The position numbers and the translations under genes were made by a program. A stretch of DNA of 64,000 nt from Psychrobacter sanguinis (GTDB lineage Bacteria > Pseudomonadota > Gammaproteobacteria > Pseudomonadales > Moraxellaceae): assembly GCF_020736705.1 (NCBI RefSeq), contig NZ_CP085990.1, positions 868,001 through 932,000 of the forward strand, written 5' to 3'. The notes below the pieces were generated by a model, which saw only the letters and a program-made list of their open reading frames with translations, was not told the origin of the DNA and searched no databases. How positions within the stretch are numbered: the first letter of the stretch is position 1; the number at the start of each line of letters is the position of its first letter. This document shows positions 29,061 to 38,854 of the stretch, piece after piece.

Positions 29061-30008
29061 CTAATAACTCTCAATAAACTCATTAATTTGCTGAGTCACA
29101 ATCTTCCAAAGCTTAACCTGCGACGCTCGGCTTCCTGCCCCCATGTGCGGCGTTAGGATAATTCGAGGATGCGCTTCTTTAGCCAGTTGAACAATCGGAT
29201 CGTCCTCGCCAGCAGGCTCTCGCTCAAAGACATCAGTCGCATAGCCAAGTATTTGTTCATTTCTTAACGCCTGCGCCAATGCCTCACTATCGACCACTTT
29301 ACCGCGAGCCACATTAACCAATAAAGGTTTCTTGCTCATTTTACTGAGCGTATCTTCGTTTATGAGATGTTTGGTTTCCTCAGTCAATGGACAATGTAAA
29401 CTGATGATATCGGACTCTTTGAGTACCGTCTCAAAGTCAGTATAGTCATCGTTACAAGGCGTCTTTCCTTGACGTTCCGCCCAAAGCACATTCATGTCAT
29501 ACGCTTTAGCAATCTTTGACACCCGCTTACCAATGTCACCAACCCCGATAAGACCTAAGGTTAGATTTTCGATATCGATGACCTCAGCATTGATAATGTC
29601 GGCTCGCCCTTTTTCCTTCCATTCGCCATCTTTCACTTTGTTGTGGTAGTTAATTTGTGCACGCATGGCACTAAGCATGAGCATCATGGTGTGTTCGGCG
29701 ACGGTAACAGTAGCGAAGTCTGGGGCATTCAGTAATTTAACGCCGTTGTCTTCACACGCCTCTTTGTCAATGTGGTTAGAGCCTACAGAGGTGAGTTGAA
29801 TAAGCTTCAATTTAGGCAGTGCTTCTACCACTTCCCGCTCAATCCGCAGTGAACCAACTATCATGATATCGGCGTCTTTACAGCGCTCGATAATGACCTT
29901 ATTGTCTTGTGGGGTTTCCTCATAGGTGACATAGTCCGTGATTTTTTCGGGGGTGGGTCGCTCTAAGTCTGCGGTGAATCTTTTTTCATCAAGTAAAACA
30001 GCTTTCAC
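29061..30008 (-). CDS. D-isomer 2-hydroxyacid dehydrogenase (glycerate dehydrogenase-like)
   Basis: NAD-dependent oxidoreductase of 315 residues, reducing 2-oxo acids to D-2-hydroxy acids. NAD motif LGLIGVGDIGKR; catalytic Arg in LVNVARGKVVD; catalytic Glu after PAGED; catalytic His in ILTPHMGAGS. It starts with GTG at 30008, supported by AAGGAG six bases before. Substrate candidates include hydroxypyruvate/glycerate; the sequence does not choose. Confidence 0.92.
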   Translation of the reverse strand: MKAVLLDEKRFTADLERPTPEKITDYVTYEETPQDNKVIIERCKDADIMIVGSLRIEREVVEALPKLKLIQLTSVGSNHIDKEACEDNGVKLLNAPDFATVTVAEHTMMLMLSAMRAQINYHNKVKDGEWKEKGRADIINAEVIDIENLTLGLIGVGDIGKRVSKIAKAYDMNVLWAERQGKTPCNDDYTDFETVLKESDIISLHCPLTEETKHLINEDTLSKMSKKPLLVNVARGKVVDSEALAQALRNEQILGYATDVFEREPAGEDDPIVQLAKEAHPRIILTPHMGAGSRASQVKLWKIVTQQINEFIESY

Positions 30009-30318
30009 AATGTGCTCCTTGGTTATTTTTATAATTTAAGATTTTGAATAAACTTTAAGTTTTTAATCTTATTAAATAGGGTACTTATTGAATGATAGTA
30101 AAGTTATCACTAATAGAATGTTTTATATTGTGGGCTAAGTGATTCAATTTATAACTTTATTTCCACAGCTACATACTCCACATATACTCAATCCATACTA
30201 AAACAAGTAATTTCTTCAACACTAAGAATCCTTTAACCTTTTATAATTTCTAGCAAGCTAGTACAAAATAAACTGGTCTACTTTAAATTCAATCTATAAA
30301 ACTATAAAAGGGCATTAT
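30009..30318. other. Divergent intergenic region
   Basis: 310 AT-rich bases between the dehydrogenase and nfsB-like genes; no ORF or repeat recognised, expected to hold both promoters. Confidence 0.5.
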
Positions 30319-30975
30319 ATGAAAACCATTTCTGAAGCCATGAACTGGCGTTACAGCACTAAAGATTTTGACCCTAATAAAAAAATCTCAGCGGAAGATT
30401 TAGAACAATTAAAAGACATTCTGCATCTACAAGCTTCGAGTATTAATATTCAGCCTTGGCACTACATTATTGCTGATGATGATGCAGGCAAAGCCCGTAT
30501 CGCCAAAGGCGCAATAGATGTATTTGAGATGAATAAGAATAAAATTCTAGATTGCTCACACGTTGTTCTGTTTTGCACCCGCGTTCATGCCGATGATGAG
30601 TATTTAAAGACTCTACTTGAGCAAGAAGACAAAGATGGTCGCTTTAAGAATGAAGAACAAAAGAAACAGATGGAAGAAGGCCGTAAATTCTTTTTAGGGC
30701 TTCATCGTTTTAATACCCTTGATGAAGCACAATGGATGAGTAAGCAGGTCTATCTGAGTATGGGTGCGTTATTACTCGGTGCTGCTCAGTTGGGTATCGA
30801 TGCGGTACCGATGGAAGGTCTTGTGGCCGAAAAAATTGACGAAGAGTTTGGCTTACGTGAAAAAGGCTATACCACTATTGGTGCGGTGTCATTGGGTTAC
30901 CGTAGCAATGAAGACTATAACGCTGATTTACCAAAATCGCGCTTGCCGAAAGAGACTGTTTTTAGCAAAGCTTAG
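30319..30975 (+). CDS. nfsB: Oxygen-insensitive NAD(P)H nitroreductase NfsB-like
   Basis: FMN flavoenzyme of 218 residues, the size of E. coli NfsB (217), and colinear with it: RYSTKDFDPNKKIS near the N-terminus, SINIQPWHYI, DCSHVVLFC, EDKDGRF, WMSKQVYLSMG, AVPMEG and EKGYTTIGAVSLGYRS, ending LPKSRLPKETV. It reduces nitro compounds and quinones with two electrons. AAAGGG precedes ATG 30319. A weak hairpin with a T run follows at about 31004-31037. Confidence 0.94.
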   Translation: MKTISEAMNWRYSTKDFDPNKKISAEDLEQLKDILHLQASSINIQPWHYIIADDDAGKARIAKGAIDVFEMNKNKILDCSHVVLFCTRVHADDEYLKTLLEQEDKDGRFKNEEQKKQMEEGRKFFLGLHRFNTLDEAQWMSKQVYLSMGALLLGAAQLGIDAVPMEGLVAEKIDEEFGLREKGYTTIGAVSLGYRSNEDYNADLPKSRLPKETVFSKA

Positions 30976-31408
30976 GTTTATTATGCTGTAATAGTTTAAT
31001 AAGGGGTACGGTTGTTATGGCTGTGCCCTTTTTTTAGTAATTACCCGTAGAGAGTTAGCATAGGACTTCCTTGGTCATAGTTATAGTGATAGTTACGGTT
31101 ATCTATTAAATTTATAGCACAATTTTTTGCACCTTAATGTAATGCTTTATACGCCTCTCAATAAGCTTTTCGCATAGACGGCTGTTAATTGTTCAAAGAT
31201 ACACTTAAGCTGCGAACAGTTCTCTCTCCCCTCTTTACTCTCTCCTTTATTAAAATAAAACTTAACCACTATTAATATTTATTACACGAAAGCAACTTGG
31301 TTTAGCTATTAAATCCTATAAATAACTGGGTATAGTGACCTTGTGCCATCAAACATTGCAAGCATTTTGACTTGCCTCGCTTTGATGTCACACCCAAAGG
31401 AGAACATT
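30976..31408. other. Intergenic region before the VWA gene
   Basis: About 430 bases. It holds an imperfect hairpin with T7 (about 31004-31037), a plausible terminator for nfsB, then AT-rich sequence with no ORF recognised, and the AAAGGAG ribosome binding site of the next gene at 31396-31402. Confidence 0.5.
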
Positions 31409-32731
31409 GTGAAGGATCATACGGATTTAGGCGCTACCAAAAGTGTCTGTAAAGATTGGACAGATGGTAATCCCTATAGCGAGACCCGAAAACATGACGA
31501 GGCGGATAAACGCGATAAATCGTGTCGGCGGGCTATTGAACGTATTAATGAAGAGCTAGACCTACAAAGACAAGAAAAAGAAAATTCATTGTCTTCTTGT
31601 GATAAGAAGGAAGAATTGTGTCGTTGCGATTCTTCCTCAACTGGCACTAAAAAAGTGGATCTGGTTATCTTGATTGATGCCAGTGGCTCGATGTCGACAG
31701 CAGCAACTGCTGTGGCAAAGGCAGCTGATGAAGCATTACTTAAGGCTAAAGAGGAATGTCCTTCTAACTTGAGGGTAACTTGGCTGGCAGTGGATGGTTC
31801 AAAATCTGGCGCTAATCCTGCTGGTGATTTGGGGGACATTACCGGGACTTTAGCAGGGACCAGTTTTACCCAGACTCATCAACAATACCTTGAAAGTATC
31901 GGCAGTACCGGACCCTTTAAGCAAGATGAAGCACAACCTTTCGGTGACAGTACCTACCCTGGCGAGGAAGGAGCGGATTCAATTGCCGATATTTGTAATT
32001 TCTATGATTGGCGAGAAGGGGCGTGTAAGGCCATCTTCTATATTAGCGACACTGCTCTTGATGGCTACTCTACATTTTATGATGCGGCTGCGACCAATGC
32101 TACTGCGGCAGCCCTAACCAATGGCGTCGTGTTGTTTGCTCATAAAATAACTCCAGGGTCTGCCAATAGCCCAGGCATCATCGCCTCCTATGACAATTTA
32201 ACCAATCCCACCAGTGGCCATACTTATCATGGTCCAGTTAGTGAAGCGAAGTATGTTGAGCTAATCAAAGACGCGATTTGTAATGCGTGTGGTTCAGAAT
32301 GCAAAATGCTTGATTTGCCAGTTATTGAGCCTTGCGTATCAATCGTTTGGGGAGACAGCGAGTGTGACTGCTTTGAGACTGACGATGTTGAAACCGCCGT
32401 TATCTCGGTGTGCAATTGCTATTCAAATATTACATTGAGCAATGTCTATATCGGACTGCTAACTATCACTATGGAAGATGGCTCTGACGTACCCACACTT
32501 CCGGATGGCACACCTTCGGTCGAGATAATCCCTAGAGGGGTGATTTGTTTTGGTGATATTGGTCCGTGTAAAGAAGGCGAGTCTAACTGCGTCTCAAGAG
32601 AGATTGTGATACGCACCCGAGGCGCAAAATCGGGACGTTATAAGATCCATATCGCAGGACTTTGCTACAACGTGATCCTAGATCAGCACCATGACGCCTG
32701 CTTTACCTTAGACTTATGTAAGGATAGATAG
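31409..32731 (+). CDS. Cysteine-rich von Willebrand factor A domain protein, unknown role
   Basis: About 440 residues from GTG 31409, chosen because AAAGGAG lies six bases before; earlier in-frame starts lack a binding site. Order: a charged, Cys-containing N-terminus with a probable helix (EELDLQRQEKEN), a VWA domain opening VDLVILIDASGSMS with an intact DxSxS metal site, then a beta-rich C-terminal domain ending in IVIRTRGAKSGRYKIHIAG. Over 20 cysteines are spread along it, yet no signal peptide or membrane helix is seen. Not recognised as a named family. Standing alone, without the usual AAA ATPase partner of many VWA proteins. Confidence 0.75.
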   Translation: MKDHTDLGATKSVCKDWTDGNPYSETRKHDEADKRDKSCRRAIERINEELDLQRQEKENSLSSCDKKEELCRCDSSSTGTKKVDLVILIDASGSMSTAATAVAKAADEALLKAKEECPSNLRVTWLAVDGSKSGANPAGDLGDITGTLAGTSFTQTHQQYLESIGSTGPFKQDEAQPFGDSTYPGEEGADSIADICNFYDWREGACKAIFYISDTALDGYSTFYDAAATNATAAALTNGVVLFAHKITPGSANSPGIIASYDNLTNPTSGHTYHGPVSEAKYVELIKDAICNACGSECKMLDLPVIEPCVSIVWGDSECDCFETDDVETAVISVCNCYSNITLSNVYIGLLTITMEDGSDVPTLPDGTPSVEIIPRGVICFGDIGPCKEGESNCVSREIVIRTRGAKSGRYKIHIAGLCYNVILDQHHDACFTLDLCKDR

Positions 32732-32799
32732 CCATTCAGTGTTTTATTTACAGCATAAATTAATGAGATGTTTAAAGGCTATTCCTATTTTTTAGACAA

Positions 32800-32827
32800 A
32801 AAAACTGGGCTCTATAGCCCAGTTTTT
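32800..32827. terminator. Bidirectional terminator between VWA and 126-aa genes
   Basis: AAAACTGGGCT ctat AGCCCAGTTTT, an 11-pair stem with A and T tracts, between convergent genes. Confidence 0.88.
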
Positions 32828-32885
32828 AGGTTATCCCAAAAGCTTTAAATGGATAACGACCTTAGGTCAATGACCGTCTTGCTGA

Positions 32886-33266
32886 TTAGTAATGATCACT
32901 ATCAACATAAGACTCCGTACCTAAAGCTGGCGTTGAAGGCAACACTCTTTCTTGTTTAAAAAAACGAGATTTGCCTTCTAAGATTTTATTAACATCTTTA
33001 ACCAAATCTTCGATGACATCATCATAGATACCTAGATTTAACTCTCTGTCAAAACTAGTGTATGCATGTTTACGCGCAGCAGAACGCACATCAGTAATGC
33101 CATGCTTTTGGAAAAAAATATCTACGCGACCATCGCTATTTAGAACACAGCTTAATACACCGTCGTCAATCTCTATGTCATAACGCTCAGGGATAAAGAT
33201 ATAATCATCCACATCCATTAATTGTTTTTCGACAGATCTTGTTAGTAATGATTTAATATCGAACAA
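32886..33266 (-). CDS. Hypothetical protein, 126 aa
   Basis: Soluble acidic protein that I do not recognise. The start is TTG at 33266, supported by AAGGAG with 7-nt spacing, so this is very likely a real gene despite the rare start. The sequence alternates strand and helix (YDIEIDDGVLSCVLNSDGRVDIFF, then a helical AARKHAYTSF and VIEDLVKDVNKILEG). The C-terminal 25 residues look disordered. It stands between two terminator/AT-rich regions and converges on the VWA gene. Confidence 0.7.
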   Translation of the reverse strand: MFDIKSLLTRSVEKQLMDVDDYIFIPERYDIEIDDGVLSCVLNSDGRVDIFFQKHGITDVRSAARKHAYTSFDRELNLGIYDDVIEDLVKDVNKILEGKSRFFKQERVLPSTPALGTESYVDSDHY

Positions 33267-33530
33267 AATAATACTCCTTATAATTTAGACATAATAGTTA
33301 TAAAAATAATCAGGTAAAAACAGCCATTTAGAAATTTTTATTATTTAATACATGAAGAGTAGAAATAAGCGTTCAAATCTCTATGCCTTATTATTTAAAC
33401 CTATACTACAAGATGCATCGTCTTATTTTAAGTTAGCTAGTGTAAATCTACGTTGAAGATTAGCAATTGTCCCAAAAAATAACCTCTGCTCGTTTATCTA
33501 TTAATCTTCAGATAAAGCGATTCGGTTCGA

Positions 33531-34790
33531 TTATTTTAGTAACTCAGCAAAGACCGCGTCGGGCATCATACTGCCGCCTGTGGCCCAAACCAGATGTCGC
33601 GCCTTGTCGATATCTTTAAAGTATTGAACCCCTGCCAGACCAGCACAAGCAGAAGGCTCTAGCTTTAGGCCCTCGGTTTCATGTACCACACGCAATAGGC
33701 GGTTCAATTCTTCATCTTCAACAGTATAAAAAGCGGTCAGTGAGCGCTGTAAGGCTTGACCCACAAAGCCTGATGCTCGGCCAACCGCTAGACCATCGGC
33801 AATGGTATGATTACTCAGACCGATATCTTGTACGCTAATCTCATCATGTAGCCCAGTATAAATGCCCAGTAACATACAAGGCGACTGTACTGGCTCAGCA
33901 AAGACACAATGCACATTATCACCAAACGCAAGTTTTAACCCAAATGCCACACCGCCCGGGCCACCGCCTACGCCACAAGGCAGATAGACATAAAGCGGAT
34001 GCTGCTTATCAATAATGATGCCTGCTTTATCGAACTGCTGCTTTAACCTGATGCCCGCCACGGCATACCCTAAGAACAAATGCTTTGAATTTTCATCATC
34101 CACAAAATAGCCATAAGGGTCTTGCTCAACTTGTTGACGACCACTGGCGACTGCTTGTCCATAGTCACCGTCATACTCAAACACTTCGACCCCATTGGCT
34201 CTAAGCTTGTCTTTTTTCCACTGTTTGGCATCAGATGACATATGAACTTGTGCCTTAAAGCCTAGCTTCGCTGACATAATGCCAATGGACAATCCTAAGT
34301 TACCTGTCGAGCCTACAGCTACTGAATACTTCGAAAAGAAGTCACGAAATGGCTCGGAGTCCAGCTTGCTATAGTCATCATCAATACTCAGTAATCCATG
34401 GTCCAACGCCAGCTTTTCGGCATACTGCAGTACTTCATAGATACCACCTCGGGCTTTTATTGACCCTGAAATAGGCAGCTCATTATCGGCTTTGATATAC
34501 AGTGCCCCTTTGTCTATCCCCAATACCTTTTGCAGCTGCTCTGTGCGATAAAACTCGCTTTCAATAATGCCATTTGAGGCTTGGGTCTCAGGAAACACCT
34601 TCTGAATATAAGGGGCGAATCGTTGCAATCTTGCCATGGCAGCATCGACATCGGCTTGGGTTAACCCCACATCGGCAGCGGCGTCTTTAAAAGGAGCCAG
34701 CTTTGTGTTTTGCCAGAACATAGGCGTTGCCGAGCGAAGTTGGTTTAATACAGCATCCTGCTGTAGAGAGTTTAAAGTTTCGGTTAGCAC
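33531..34790 (-). CDS. dsdA: D-serine ammonia-lyase (D-serine dehydratase)
   Basis: PLP enzyme that deaminates D-serine to pyruvate and ammonia. 419 residues, matching E. coli DsdA along its length as recalled: [35 protein letters not shown] with PLP Lys112, [74 protein letters not shown] and [12 protein letters not shown]. Start is GTG 34790 with AAGGAA upstream. No dsdC regulator or dsdX permease is next to it, unlike E. coli. Confidence 0.96.
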   Translation of the reverse strand: MLTETLNSLQQDAVLNQLRSATPMFWQNTKLAPFKDAAADVGLTQADVDAAMARLQRFAPYIQKVFPETQASNGIIESEFYRTEQLQKVLGIDKGALYIKADNELPISGSIKARGGIYEVLQYAEKLALDHGLLSIDDDYSKLDSEPFRDFFSKYSVAVGSTGNLGLSIGIMSAKLGFKAQVHMSSDAKQWKKDKLRANGVEVFEYDGDYGQAVASGRQQVEQDPYGYFVDDENSKHLFLGYAVAGIRLKQQFDKAGIIIDKQHPLYVYLPCGVGGGPGGVAFGLKLAFGDNVHCVFAEPVQSPCMLLGIYTGLHDEISVQDIGLSNHTIADGLAVGRASGFVGQALQRSLTAFYTVEDEELNRLLRVVHETEGLKLEPSACAGLAGVQYFKDIDKARHLVWATGGSMMPDAVFAELLK

Positions 34791-34873
34791 TGAGATTCCT
34801 TAGAAATAAACAACAAAAGTGATAAACAATATAAGACAAACAGAGGGTTAATAATCTTCGGTGACAGCCCAGT

Positions 34874-35878
34874 TTAGGTTTCCATTTCACGCAGTAACCA
34901 AGCTTGAAAGTCAGTGACCTGATCTGCTACTTCTAGCTGTGCCTGTTTTAAATTATCGAGCGTTGCTTGCACTGACTCTAGGGTATATCTCGTGCCTATC
35001 AAAGCTGCTTTTAAAGCCTCAATTAGCTCAACATTTAACGCATCTGAGAAGATAACCACATCTTTAATCAGCGCTTGTTCGACATCCAAATGCAAGTCGA
35101 TAATACCCCAATCAAAGCGGGTCTCAATATGATGTGAGAATGCAGGTGTCTTACCAAAGCGCCAGTTCCAATCGGCCATTTGTTCATAGTATTTATTTAA
35201 ATGTGGCTCATTTTTAAGCGATGCTTCGTCCAGTTCTTCAACGTCTACCGTCTCTCCATAATACTCACAAAAGGCATCGATAATGGCTTGAGACAGGCTT
35301 TCATGGGTAATGCTGTCATTAAATTCGACTAAGTTTGCCACGCGTGAGCGCACTGACTTGATGCCTTTGGCTTGTAACTTTAAAGGATGTGGATTCAAAT
35401 AATCTGCCAACTTTTGCATATTAGCATTAACCAACACCGTACCATGATGAAAGCTACGGTCAACGGCATGTTTGAAGGCGCTGCCCGATATTTTACGGTC
35501 GCCAACTTGCATGTCATTACGCCCCGATTGCGTCGCATCGATACCTAGCTTGTTCAAGGCATTAATAATGATTTGGAAGTTGGCATCTTGGTTGTAGTCT
35601 TCTTTTGGCGATAAGAAAGTAAAGTTGGTGTTGCCTAAATCATGGAACACTGCCCCGCCACCACTTTGACGACGGGCCAAATAAACGCCATCTTCTTCCA
35701 TTTTGTCGGTTTTACATTCTACCCAAGGATTTTGCGAGCGGCCGATAACCACGGTTTCTGCGTTACGCCATAGAAATAGAATGTGGATGTCTGAATCCAA
35801 CTCTTGAAAGATCCAATCTTCTGTCGCTAGGTTAAACCATGGGTTGGTGACTTCTGATTTTAGTATTCTTAATTTCAT
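34874..35878 (-). CDS. lplA: Lipoate-protein ligase A
   Basis: Activates scavenged lipoate with ATP and attaches it to 2-oxo-acid dehydrogenases and GcvH. 334 residues (E. coli LplA 338) with colinear motifs: PWFNLATEDWIF, LFLWRNAETVVIGRSQNPW, LARRQSGGGAVFHDLGNTNF, SGRNDMQVGDRKISGSAF with the catalytic Lys, FHHGTVLVN, and a full C-terminal accessory domain. GGAGA precedes ATG 35878. The dsdA gene follows 83 bases downstream on the same strand. Confidence 0.96.
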   Translation of the reverse strand: MKLRILKSEVTNPWFNLATEDWIFQELDSDIHILFLWRNAETVVIGRSQNPWVECKTDKMEEDGVYLARRQSGGGAVFHDLGNTNFTFLSPKEDYNQDANFQIIINALNKLGIDATQSGRNDMQVGDRKISGSAFKHAVDRSFHHGTVLVNANMQKLADYLNPHPLKLQAKGIKSVRSRVANLVEFNDSITHESLSQAIIDAFCEYYGETVDVEELDEASLKNEPHLNKYYEQMADWNWRFGKTPAFSHHIETRFDWGIIDLHLDVEQALIKDVVIFSDALNVELIEALKAALIGTRYTLESVQATLDNLKQAQLEVADQVTDFQAWLLREMET

Positions 35879-36368
35879 TATGATTCTCCATAATCTATAT
35901 AAAGACAGTCCGTCTTGTTAATTTGACGCTGCTACTTTTAAAGTTATTGTTTTTGGCTGAATGAATTGGCTAGTTGTATTGTTGCGGATAGCACATTGAA
36001 ACTCAATCGAAGTTTAGTATTAAAGCCCAAAAGTACGGTAATTATTGGTCTACTTGTTCTAATCATAAAAATTGATTGTCTTAATTGATTAAGAAAATAA
36101 ACTGATTTATCTAATTGTCTGGAGAACGCACTCAATATTTATTAAATTATTATTTTAAAAGTATAATTTAGTTGAACTAATTAAATTATTTCGATAGTAT
36201 CATCAATTGTAGCTATTTTACTTGTGCTGATTGTATTGTTAATTGACTTCATGAATGAGTTTAAAATTGAATATTTAACACATATGAGCTGTGGGCTTAG
36301 AATATTAAAGCACACCTTTTGGTACGTCATTTGATAAATTATTAGATAAATAATATGGATATTAGACT
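35879..36368. other. AT-rich intergenic region
   Basis: 490 very AT-rich bases between divergent lplA and the DUF4282 gene. A short open frame on the minus strand at 35944-36135 has no binding site and a composition I would not trust; nothing else is seen. Confidence 0.5.
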
Positions 36369-36626
36369 ATGAACGCTTTTTTAAACTTTGACAATTTTAT
36401 AACCCCAAAATTCATCTCCGTTTTATATTGGATTCTTTTGGCCGTCATTGTCCTTAGGGGTCTGTCATTTATGTTCACTAGTCGTCTTGGATTTGGAGGC
36501 TTCCTAATTGGATTAGTAATAATATTGCTAGGGGCCTTATTCACTCGAATATATTGTGAACTTCTAATGGTCGTATTTTCGATGAACAGTCACCTTAAGA
36601 AGATCAGCGAAAAAACTGACATATAA
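36369..36626 (+). CDS. DUF4282-like small membrane protein
   Basis: 85 residues with the DUF4282 pattern: an N-terminal FDNFITPKFISVLYW, a first helix (about 17-36), a short loop with GLGFGG-like sequence, a second helix (about 42-60), then R-x-x-CELLMVVFSMNSHLKKIS. Both termini are probably cytoplasmic. Family members are of unknown function. It is followed by its own terminator. Confidence 0.78.
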   Translation: MNAFLNFDNFITPKFISVLYWILLAVIVLRGLSFMFTSRLGFGGFLIGLVIILLGALFTRIYCELLMVVFSMNSHLKKISEKTDI

Positions 36627-36657
36627 GCCATTTTCGATTAAAAGGTAGTAAATAACC

Positions 36658-36686
36658 AAAAACCCATCTTTGAGATGGGTTTTTTA
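36658..36686. terminator. Terminator after the DUF4282 gene
   Basis: ACCCATCT ttg AGATGGGT stem, with A run before and T6 after, so it also serves the convergent GMC oxidoreductase gene. Confidence 0.85.
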
Positions 36687-36754
36687 ATGCATAACCTTAA
36701 CGATATAGTACACGAACACAAAAAATAAGGGAGTTAACAATTTAGGAAAAGAGG

Positions 36755-38371
36755 TTACCCAAAATCTTGCTGCAAAATATAACTCATATTACGCTCAGCA
36801 AGACCGGTAATAAATACATAGGGATTGACCCCAGCGCTGCCCGGAATTAAGGCACTGTCTTGGACATATATGCTTTCATGACCTTTGACTCGGCCAAACT
36901 CATCCGTGGCTTTGCCCAATACACAGCCCCCTAAAGGATGATAACAAAAGTTATCGCCAAAGCCTTTGGTAAATAACAAGCTTGAGATGCGTCCGCCATT
37001 GGCTTTACCTAGCTTTTCAACCAACTCTTTGGCTGCATTGACCGAATACTCATTTTGCGAGCGTTTCCAGTTTAGTTTCACCGTGCCAGAGGCTTTGTCA
37101 TAATAATAGTTACCCCGCTCTGGGTTATCGGTAATCGCTAAATACAAGGTGGTCCAAGTCTCAAACCCTAAAGGTAAGGGGGCAATTTCGGCAAATATCT
37201 TATATTTCGAGCCCCCTCTATCGCCATCCCACATATTAATGCCTTTCACTGGGATAGTAGACTGGGCCTCGCCTGCCGCATGTACAAAATTACGACCGGT
37301 CATAATATTGCCATTGGGGCCCCAATACTGACCCACATGCTCGTTCAGATTATTAAGAGTACCTGCCGCTTGGCTTTTTAATAATAGCTCTGAGGTACCG
37401 GTACTGCCTGCATTCAAAAATAGCTTGTCACAGCGGTAGTACTCAATAGCATCGATACCGCCTTGTTTATTAAGCACCTGTACCTCAAGTTCAAGTTGAC
37501 CGTCGTCTAATTGCCTAATACCATTTACCTTACGCAGTGTCTTGACCACCACATTACCGGTGGCTTCTGCGTCTTTAAGATAGGTCAAATCTAGCGAATA
37601 CTTGCCAGCATTGTTACCGTAAATGACTTCACCACCCAGCGCCGATGGATACACCTCACCCTTAGCTTCTTTTTGCATATAATCAAAGTCATAGCTGTTG
37701 CCGAAAAACTCTGTTTTCAGCCCTGCTTTTTCGGCCTGACGTTCTGCAGCTCGGGTAAATTCATAGTGCTCAGAATTATTAAAAAAATCTTCAGGGATTT
37801 GACTAACTCTCAGCTGCTTTAGAGCACGGGGAAAAAAGACCTCATACATCTCATCGCTGTTGAGCCAAGGAAAGGTTTGCTCGAAATGAGACCGTCTAGG
37901 CTGGATGGCAATCGCCCCATTAACGATTGAGCCACCGCCATAAGCACGGCCAGCGAATACTTTCATATTGTCATATTCAATAAGATCTAACACCCCTGGA
38001 TATTTAGCAATCCGACGTGGAATGGGAATCGGTGCACTGAGCCAATTTTTAAACCAACTAGAACGCTCATCGGCGTTAATCATTTTACAAAATGTGGTGT
38101 GATTGGGGGTTCTGTCCCAGCGCATCCCCATTTCTAAGATTAGCACTTTATGCCCCTGCTCACTGAGACGTAAGGCAGAGACTGCACCGCCATAGCCACT
38201 ACCGACGACAATATTGCTGAAATGACCAGCTTGCTTAATCGGCTTAGGGTCAGATTGTAAGCCAGATTGTACAGCGCCTTTGGCTAAAGTTTGACAGCCA
38301 CTCATTGCCGCCGAGCTGCCGACTACGCCTAGGCCAAGTCCCATTGATTTAATAAATTTACGTCGCTGCAT
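36755..38371 (-). CDS. GMC/cholesterol-oxidase-like FAD oxidoreductase, Tat lipoprotein
   Basis: FAD-dependent alcohol oxidase or dehydrogenase of 538 residues. The N-terminus MQRRKFIKSMGLGLG is a twin-arginine signal, followed by a lipobox-like AAMSGC, so export of the folded flavoprotein and lipidation are likely. FAD motif VVGSGYGGAVSALRLSEQG; conserved AYGGGSIVNGA; and the C-terminal pair YHPLGGC and NPYVFITGLAERN with the catalytic His and Asn. This is the layout of cholesterol-oxidase-type GMC proteins; sterol or another alcohol substrate is not shown by sequence. Confidence 0.9.
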   Translation of the reverse strand: MQRRKFIKSMGLGLGVVGSSAAMSGCQTLAKGAVQSGLQSDPKPIKQAGHFSNIVVGSGYGGAVSALRLSEQGHKVLILEMGMRWDRTPNHTTFCKMINADERSSWFKNWLSAPIPIPRRIAKYPGVLDLIEYDNMKVFAGRAYGGGSIVNGAIAIQPRRSHFEQTFPWLNSDEMYEVFFPRALKQLRVSQIPEDFFNNSEHYEFTRAAERQAEKAGLKTEFFGNSYDFDYMQKEAKGEVYPSALGGEVIYGNNAGKYSLDLTYLKDAEATGNVVVKTLRKVNGIRQLDDGQLELEVQVLNKQGGIDAIEYYRCDKLFLNAGSTGTSELLLKSQAAGTLNNLNEHVGQYWGPNGNIMTGRNFVHAAGEAQSTIPVKGINMWDGDRGGSKYKIFAEIAPLPLGFETWTTLYLAITDNPERGNYYYDKASGTVKLNWKRSQNEYSVNAAKELVEKLGKANGGRISSLLFTKGFGDNFCYHPLGGCVLGKATDEFGRVKGHESIYVQDSALIPGSAGVNPYVFITGLAERNMSYILQQDFG

Positions 38372-38854
38372 TCGATTCCTGATGGTAGGTTATTGGGTTA
38401 AAAAGCACAGTTATTAAAGCGGTCTGATAGTTTCTTTAAAAGCAAAAAGCTCAAAGGAAGGTTTTGAAAGAGAAGCGCTCTTGGCTCATAAAAACACCGG
38501 AGTTAAGTTTAACAAATCAAACTCACTCTATTCTGTAGGATACGTAAGTTATTGAGAAAATTAAATTAAGCAAAAGCATCAGCTTAATGCCTATCCATTT
38601 AAGGCTCTCTATCTAGATTTAAGCATATGCCTCCTGTAAAACCGTTTGCTAAATGAACATAAGCCCATCCATCATAGAGGGCAGTTTATAGACATTACCT
38701 TGATAGAACCTTAGTCTAAATAGTCCTTATATCGCTTTGGTTTTCCAATATGACTGATATTTGTTAACAGAAGTTGGCAAAAAAGAAACCTCAGCCTAAC
38801 CAAATTAAGCTAAAATGCAATCATATTCAAAAGTTTAGCAGAGCAGACACCATC
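38372..38854. other. Intergenic region between GMC and hydrolase genes
   Basis: About 480 bases between divergent genes. An in-frame TTG at 38774 could extend the hydrolase by 27 residues, but the extension is Lys/Gln-rich and unlike a hydrolase N-terminus. No repeat or RNA gene is seen. Confidence 0.5.

Noticed and set aside
35944-36135. 63-codon minus-strand open frame
   Set aside because: No ribosome binding site, no recognisable sequence, lies in a very AT-rich gap where chance frames are expected.
38774-38854. TTG-initiated N-terminal extension of the alpha/beta hydrolase
   Set aside because: The added 27 residues are Lys/Gln-rich with no binding site; ATG 38855 gives a normal family length.
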